DNA from: Cheiracanthium punctorium
Lineage: Eukaryota; Arthropoda; Arachnida; Araneae; Cheiracanthiidae
Reading direction: 5' to 3'
DNA length: 64,000 bases
Assembly (NCBI GenBank): GCA_038373885.1
Contig: JAWZYV010013550.1
Span: 186,001 to 250,000 of the forward strand
Shown here: positions 58,336 through 64,000 of the stretch, one piece after another
Position numbering within the stretch: position 1 is the stretch's first letter
Layout: each line of letters opens with the position of its first letter
Notes under the pieces: model-generated
What the model was told of the DNA's origin: nothing
Database searches by the model: none
What the model saw: the letters and a program-made list of their open reading frames with translations, nothing else
Position numbers and translations under genes: made by a program

Positions 58336-58635
58336 AAAAATATATAACAATACCAACATATATGTTATAGGTAGGATAACTGAAGACATAGCATTCCAAC
58401 CAGTACTAACTACATTCACACAGATGCAAAGACATAAGATGTTACTATTTAAATACATAAGCAAAAAGCAATTAAAAGAAGCATATATAAAATTTTACTT
58501 ACAAGTTTTCAATATCTTCTCAATGCAGACCATATATTTCTTAGTGAAAAATTCAACGTTGACACATTATATAAATCTTAAATAGAATAAAATTTTTAAT
58601 TTTAAAATAATTCACATACACAATAAAAGAAATCA

Positions 58636-61215
58636 TTAATTTAATTTTCTTTTCTTCAATGCTTTATCTTTCGCCATCTTTTCCAATCTTCGTTTATGGA
58701 TAAGCCTTAGCTTGTTTTCTCTCAACTTAATTAAGTTACTAGATTTTGCTTTGCTGCTTATGTCTTTAGGGGCACTTAGTTTTTCTCTTTTTCTTTGCAT
58801 TTCTTGTTTTTTAAGCTCCAATTCCTTTTCATACTGCTGATATGAAGTTTTCATATTATGGCATAACATTCTATCCACTGGTTCATGTAAAAAATCTGCT
58901 TTTTTAAAAAAATCAATTGCTGATTTATTTTGGCTTAACAGTTTGTACTTCACAGTCTGAATGGCAGAAAATGTTTCAATTTTCATATTGCCAGATTCTT
59001 TATCCAATACATCTCCCATCATACTGAAGGAACTTTCAACCTGAGGGCCATGGAAGCAGCTTAATAAAGCTCGAACCATTTTTGAAAGAGCATGGTATTT
59101 ATTGGACTTGAACACTGCAGCCCACCAAAGGTCAATCTGCAATATATTTCCATGTTCATCTGTATGTGATGGCAAAAATTTATCCACTTGATACAAATGA
59201 ACATCAAGAGAGTACTGAATTTCTTCTTCTTGTGTTAGTACATTTGTCACTAATTTAGGAAGTTTCTTTAATCTATCAGCAGTAATTGAATGCCCTCTGG
59301 CAATTGGATCAATTGCTGAAACGCTTTGCAGAAGACTATTGTTTAGAGGCAGTTTCTTTTGCAAATACTGTGCACATTCAGTATATGCCTGATTTGCTTC
59401 ATTCAGAAAAGCTACAACTACACCATGCTTTAAATTTTTTGATACAAGAGGTTCTGCTGAGCCTAAAAACATTTTTGATTTTTTTAACTTAAATTCATCT
59501 TTCGATAAATTTAAAGAAAGAAGTTGTTGCACATTTTTTCCTTTCAAAACTTCATGTTTCAAGAAACAAGAGAGGAAATCTAAAAATAGCTGTTCTTGTT
59601 CATCAAATAATTTATGAATCAACGGTTCCTTAGTCTGAAATAAACAAACATATTTTTTCAACAATGGTAACACAGCAGTATAAAAATGCAAAATAAGGCG
59701 AGTTCTCATTCTATCTTTGAAAAGTTTTTGCACAATGCGTGCTTTCCTAGATTTGCCTTCTGGTGTCATTTTCTTCTGTAAGAGATACTTTTGAATTTCT
59801 CTAATTCTGGCTTTTCCTTCGAAACTGACATTTTTTTCAAGATATATGCCAGCCAAAATAGAAAAATATATACATTTATCACTTGAAGGAATAAAAGCAT
59901 AATAAAAAATTGTAAGGGCATCAAATATCCTCAAATTACTTAAGGCAACATCATAACATGACAGCCATCTATATGGCACTATATTTTCATTTGAGGTACA
60001 CTTTATTCCTAAAAATAGACAAATTTCATCAAAATATTCCTTCTGATCAGGAGACCATTTGAAATCCTTAAATACGTCCGTACAATAGTTTTCTATATGG
60101 CCTTTAAAAGGTTTGCAAAATTTTTTTGCTGAATTATGAATATGGTGACAGGAATCACCATCTATATCTAATAAATGAGTCACTTTCTCTCGAATTCTTG
60201 TCTCAAGGCCAGCTTTAGATCCACGCATCACATTGCATGAATCCATTAAAATGGACATCAAATTGTCCCATGGGATATTATTATCCTGAAAAATATTTTC
60301 AATCTCCTTAAATAGAGATTCTGATGTAACTCTTATGACATTTACACTGGCAAGATGTTCAACAATTACTTTATTTTGATTTGATGAAAAATAACTGACC
60401 AATACAGATAAAACTCTCTTAAAATTATTTGAGGTGGCCTCATCAATATTTAAAGAGAATTTGGTGCTTCTTAAATTTTCTGATGTTTCATCAATAAAAG
60501 TTTTTGCTAGGCCCAAACGCATTTTATACGATGCAGCTGTTCTTGACAAATTCAGGTGATTTAATGCTTTTTTATCACTAGCAAGAACTTTACTTAGTTC
60601 GATCAAGACTGGAGACATTGTGAATGGCAGATTATTTTCTGCCAGTACTCCTAATATTAAGGATTGGGCATTTGTAATCCTGTCTGATAATGGAACATTT
60701 AGAGGCATTTGAACTAAAGCGGACTTACTTGAATAAGGCATAGGTGGAATTTCAGAACACTGTGCGGCAGATTTTGAAGCACCAAAAAAATTAGCTGGCA
60801 AAACATAATTTTCCCGCTTGGCTCGTTCTTTTGAAAGGTGCTTCTTTGTCTGAAGGTGGCTAGAAATAGCACTGAATCCCCGTTTTCCATAATAAATATT
60901 GTCAGTGCACAATTGACAATTTACAGTTCCACTTGTATCTATCTTCTTGATAGAATCCCCTACTTTTATTTCTATTTCTTCATGATCCGTAACTTTTACT
61001 TTAATAGATTTATTCAACCACTCGAATTTAAATTTATTTTTTTCGCTTGCATCTACTGAGCGAACTTTATGCTCATTGTTTAAATTAATATCCATAATGT
61101 TATCTTGGTTAACTAACAAAATAATCGTAATAAGATCGTCTTCACAAACTGATGAACGAAGACCGCAATTTCCCACGTGCGTTTCAGAAGGTGTACGGTA
61201 CAATTCCAAACACAC
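58636..61215 (-). CDS. hAT-transposase-like protein, intact (859 aa)
   Basis: A single open frame with the layout of hAT transposases: a BED-like zinc finger (C100, C103, H120, H126), a core with acidic residues at the expected places (D258 in NIDEATS, D325 in LMDSCNVMRG), a GDSCHHIHN segment (about 353-361), a C-terminal dimerisation region (about 695-765, WWAAVF, then GPQVESSFSMMGDVLD) and a Lys/Arg-rich tail ending KKRKLN, a likely nuclear signal. A more natural start is Met41 (61095), because the first 40 residues have no family look and overlap promoter-like DNA. No terminal inverted repeats or target duplication were found, so it may be a domesticated gene, or a young element whose ends I missed. 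A donor-like GTAAGT lies after the stop (58502-58497, minus). Confidence 0.82.
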   Translation of the reverse strand: MCLELYRTPSETHVGNCGLRSSVCEDDLITIILLVNQDNIMDINLNNEHKVRSVDASEKNKFKFEWLNKSIKVKVTDHEEIEIKVGDSIKKIDTSGTVNCQLCTDNIYYGKRGFSAISSHLQTKKHLSKERAKRENYVLPANFFGASKSAAQCSEIPPMPYSSKSALVQMPLNVPLSDRITNAQSLILGVLAENNLPFTMSPVLIELSKVLASDKKALNHLNLSRTAASYKMRLGLAKTFIDETSENLRSTKFSLNIDEATSNNFKRVLSVLVSYFSSNQNKVIVEHLASVNVIRVTSESLFKEIENIFQDNNIPWDNLMSILMDSCNVMRGSKAGLETRIREKVTHLLDIDGDSCHHIHNSAKKFCKPFKGHIENYCTDVFKDFKWSPDQKEYFDEICLFLGIKCTSNENIVPYRWLSCYDVALSNLRIFDALTIFYYAFIPSSDKCIYFSILAGIYLEKNVSFEGKARIREIQKYLLQKKMTPEGKSRKARIVQKLFKDRMRTRLILHFYTAVLPLLKKYVCLFQTKEPLIHKLFDEQEQLFLDFLSCFLKHEVLKGKNVQQLLSLNLSKDEFKLKKSKMFLGSAEPLVSKNLKHGVVVAFLNEANQAYTECAQYLQKKLPLNNSLLQSVSAIDPIARGHSITADRLKKLPKLVTNVLTQEEEIQYSLDVHLYQVDKFLPSHTDEHGNILQIDLWWAAVFKSNKYHALSKMVRALLSCFHGPQVESSFSMMGDVLDKESGNMKIETFSAIQTVKYKLLSQNKSAIDFFKKADFLHEPVDRMLCHNMKTSYQQYEKELELKKQEMQRKREKLSAPKDISSKAKSSNLIKLRENKLRLIHKRRLEKMAKDKALKKRKLN

Positions 61216-61229
61216 GACAAATAAAAGTA

Positions 61230-61580
61230 GCAGTAGAAGTTGTTCACATCATTCACATAACAGCTGTTATCAGTATTTTTGCGTGACGTCACTGAAATTT
61301 CTTTTAGGTCAACTCCGATATTTAGGGATACAAAGCCACGTTTTCAGCCAATGAGCATTCTCCAATAAACGAATGTTTGACCAAAAAAAGTTGGTTGCTA
61401 AGGTGTGACGTAGTCATAATGACGTAGGTGAAACAGCTCCATTCAACTTCGGCAATGGAGGATATCGCCTCATTGGGTTCGAGGCTATAAAAGTCACGTG
61501 ACGGTGGAAAACAACCAACCATTTCTCCATAGGCTTATGTGCTGGACTCCTGGTAATAAGCGCAAAATCAAAAAAATAAT
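61230..61580. promoter_or_regulatory. Putative bidirectional promoter region
   Basis: It contains TGACGTCA at 61284-61291, further TGACGTA sites near 61405 and 61419, an AGCCAATGA box near 61347, TATAAAA at 61486-61492 (plus strand) and CACGTG at 61495-61500. It lies between the minus-strand hAT-like gene and the THAP-like segment. Confidence 0.45.
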
Positions 61581-61584
61581 AATT

Positions 61585-61720
61585 ATACCTCTGTATTGTG
61601 CTGCCTACGAATGTTTCAATAACTCTCTGGAACCTGTACATGACTGCAAAAAGATATCTCTCCAAAGATTCACATTAAAAAGTGCTAACATATTAAAACT
61701 TATACTGAGACGAGGCTATT
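61585..61720 (+). pseudogene. Possible THAP-domain exon remnant
   Basis: Plus-strand translation reads PLYCAAYEC, a C-X4-C pair, then ISLQRFTLKSANILKLILRRG, which resembles the first half of a THAP zinc-binding domain. THAP proteins usually begin Met-Pro just before the first Cys; here the codon is ATA, so the start may be lost. The open frame from 61498 to 61950 continues, but its remainder has no recognisable THAP C-X2-H. It may be a broken exon, or the similarity may be coincidental. Confidence 0.35.
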
Positions 61721-61960
61721 TCAGCCACGTGTGGATGGAAAATATACACTTCAGCCAATCAGATTACAGGGCCACTCATCAACACAGCCGAAAGGTCACG
61801 TGTTGGTGGAAAAATGACGTCATATCGATATCGTCCATTTCTCCGTGCGATTTCAACAGTAGGCGTGACCTACTTTCAACCTGCGCGATTGTCATTCTGC
61901 CGATTGGCACAAGTTACGCCTTTCTCCATTCCGCTGCACCAATAATTTAGGGTGATAGAT
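61721..61960. promoter_or_regulatory. Second motif-rich block
   Basis: CACGTG at 61726-61731 and 61797-61802, AGCCAATCA near 61753 and TGACGTCA at 61815-61822. The order GTCACGTG, TGGTGGAAAA, CCATTTCTCC repeats that of 61493-61530. Confidence 0.4.
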
Positions 61961-62029
61961 AGGATGTGTAGGCTTAGGAACGCATCTCTGTTTACTGTGA
62001 AGGAGAAAAAATGGCGTTCGTTCGCTCCG

Positions 62030-62053
62030 CTCCCCCCCCCCCCACACACACAC
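62030..62053. repeat. C-tract and CA microsatellite
   Basis: About 11 C residues followed by (CA)6. Confidence 0.85.
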
Positions 62054-62644
62054 ATTTTTCGGTCGCGATTTCTCGACGGTTTTGCATCGATCTCAGAAAC
62101 AGCCTCAAAGACATTGAAAAAAGCTGATTTCCGCTTAAAAGCGGAACTCTTTCATGCCTGTTTTTGAAATGGGATTTTGTGAAAACCGTGCAATTTTTTA
62201 AATGCATGATTTTAAAATATCTACAGTGAATCAAGCAAAATTTAGTTAGAAGTAAGGGTAATGACCTCTTGACTTGAAAAGCTCATTCAACAAGACAAAA
62301 ACTTTAATTTTTAAAATGGAAAGAAATTCTCCTTTACTCAGCACTCTGTTACCTGCCATTTTGTTTAACAATACACAGAAGTTATAATATTGCTTCCTAT
62401 TCTAATCCCAATATATACTAATTCCATTCTTTACGTCTACAGATAATGAAAATTCCTGTTCTTTTTGGAAAATTTCATTACGCACTAACCCGTCAACGGG
62501 GGGTACTTCAGCTAATATATAGATAAGTGTTTTATTTTATTTTTTAAGAATAAAAGTAATTGATTTGTTTTGCAGTGTGGCAAGGGTCGACATTTTTAAC
62601 GGTTAAATTTGAGCTCACGAGCTGTTCCTGTTTTTTCATTTTTG

Positions 62645-62905
62645 CCTATTCTCATACTTGTACAGGGAACGATCCTCACAAGGTTTTAGGGCCGCAAATA
62701 GAGGGGTAAACAGGGCGCATGCCCTGTGCCAAGGTGGACGCCAAAATCTGTCATAATTACACAAGAAAGGGCCCTTCAGTAAATGTTTGCCTCAGGTTAT
62801 GCAAACTTTAGTTGTGGGTCTGATAAGACTTCCTCTAAACGTTGAAATTTTGTGTTGTCAGTAATAATAAAGGAACATACTGGAACCATCTTTATTTAAA
62901 AAAAA
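62645..62905. repeat. Dispersed repeat, compact copy
   Basis: Matches both outer parts of 28430-28985 without the roughly 290-bp middle. It shows TCTCATACTTGTACAGGGA and AATAAAGGAACATACTGGAACC. Confidence 0.65.
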
Positions 62906-64000
62906 ATCCCCAAAACAAAATAAATAAATAATATATTTATAAAAAAAGCAGGTACACTGGTAAATAAGAGAAAATGGGCAGTTAGCCTGCGTTGGCATCG
63001 CAAATGTGCGTGCGCATTCAAAAATGATGCGGGATTACCATCAGAGCACGGAGATGGGAATGAGTTTTTTCTTTTTGTCCGCTTTTGCTTCTGACACAGT
63101 TTCTGTAACGTTATTTTTGCTGTGTTTGTCTGCTAGTATTGTTTGTTGAAGGCTGCACTTTGTTTCTTTTGTAAATCAAAACCTGCCCAACACTACACTA
63201 AGAATTAGGGTAAAGGAGGTTTTTTTTTAAATATGAAATGTTACAGTGGAAAATGTTGGAGCTAAATAATTTTTATTAAACTAAATATATTTAACTCAAC
63301 CTTAACAACAATATATTTGTCTTCCTTTTGACAAATAGATGCTTAGGTTCTCTAAAGAATCATGGGGGTAAGAGAATTAGTTCTGGTTAGGGTAGGACTT
63401 TTAACTAATGTTTAAACCATGGGTGAAGAGTGAAAAGCCTGAAGTGAAAGGCAATTTTCTGAGGTTGTTTTCAATATGCAAATTTATTGAACCTTTATTT
63501 TATGCAAATGTTGCATACTTTTTTCATTCTGTAACTGTAAAATTAACCTGTTTTATATAGTATATAAAGTGTCTGCTTTATGAGAAAACACACAGGCCAG
63601 GCTGCTGATACAGCTAGAAGGTTGCCGTAGTCATGGGAAGGGCATGATGTATTTCTGCCAGCTATTTTATAAAAGGCTTGCATTGGAACTAGAAAATTTT
63701 CCATTTAAATTTATTGCAGATGGCCTGGTTTATCTTAAAATCTGAAATTGTTTTTAAATTTTTTTTTGTTTTGTAAGTGTTCTTTTTGTGCAATGTTTAA
63801 ATAAATTTAAGTAGAGAAAATATAAAGTGTCGTCAATTTTTAAAGCCTTCACCTCTAGTGATACAACTCAAACTGTGGGTCATTTTCATGACATACTTGG
63901 CATTTCATGCACGGACCCAACAGAAAAGGCTTCAGAAATGTAAACTAAAATTTCTTTCCCCCCCCCTCCACGAAGAAGTTAATAATATATGCCAAACCAA
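62906..64000. other. No gene recognised
   Basis: AT-rich DNA at the window end. No repeat termini or coding sequence could be supported. Confidence 0.45.

Noticed and set aside
61498..61950. A complete 150-residue protein on the plus strand
   Set aside because: Only the 61585-61720 part resembles anything (a THAP half-domain). The remainder overlaps E-box/CRE promoter motifs and lacks the expected second half.

Overview
This window is eukaryotic: AT-rich, dominated by transposable elements, with spaced-out genes, splice signals, C2H2 zinc-finger arrays, Ty3/Gypsy, Helitron, hAT, RTE-type and Transib-like elements. The style of the zinc-finger and Gypsy proteins suggests an arthropod, perhaps an arachnid; the species cannot be fixed from sequence alone. 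No bacterial operons, CRISPR arrays or rRNA genes were seen.

Layout. 1-4.3 kb holds small repeats (two copies of one hAT MITE family, a large foldback and a dispersed repeat). 5.09-6.09 kb (minus) is a C2H2 gene, with a conserved splice acceptor upstream and old LTR sequence beyond it. 7.5-8.1 kb is a dead hAT transposase. 9.1-10.1 kb is minisatellite. 10.86-12.38 kb is an RTE-type reverse transcriptase fragment split by a 950-bp TIR element with a 9-bp target duplication; a relative of that element lies at 12.97-14.16 kb. 14.2-16.4 kb has no recognised gene.

The core is a direct segmental duplication. Unit A (16787-38547) and unit B (39929-54305) carry the same content: half a foldback MITE, a Ty3/Gypsy element (5' LTR, gag, protease, RT, RNase H; no integrase or paired 3' LTR), several MITEs, a minus-strand C2H2 gene and LTR debris. 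Most of the length difference comes from discrete events. A gained a 2.1-kb Transib-like element and a 2.0-kb element inside the Gypsy copy, plus a 3.5-kb TIR element containing a Helitron. B gained a 158-bp hAT MITE and an extra six-finger block. A second Helitron 3' end abuts the first base of unit B.

From 55.26 to 58.18 kb a diverged tandem repeat of about 150 bp is arranged as two opposed arms around a palindromic centre. At 58.64-61.22 kb (minus) is an uninterrupted 859-codon hAT-transposase-like gene. Upstream, 61.23-61.96 kb is rich in CRE, E-box and CCAAT motifs and contains a possible THAP-like exon on the other strand. The last 1.8 kb has a dispersed repeat and otherwise nothing recognised.

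The three zinc-finger genes are one family. They share a leader, a degenerate second finger, a 5' splice-acceptor region and LTR-like upstream DNA, and they differ by gain of finger blocks. The hAT-like gene and these C2H2 genes are the only long open coding sequences here; nearly everything else is mobile DNA. All similarity statements were made by eye.
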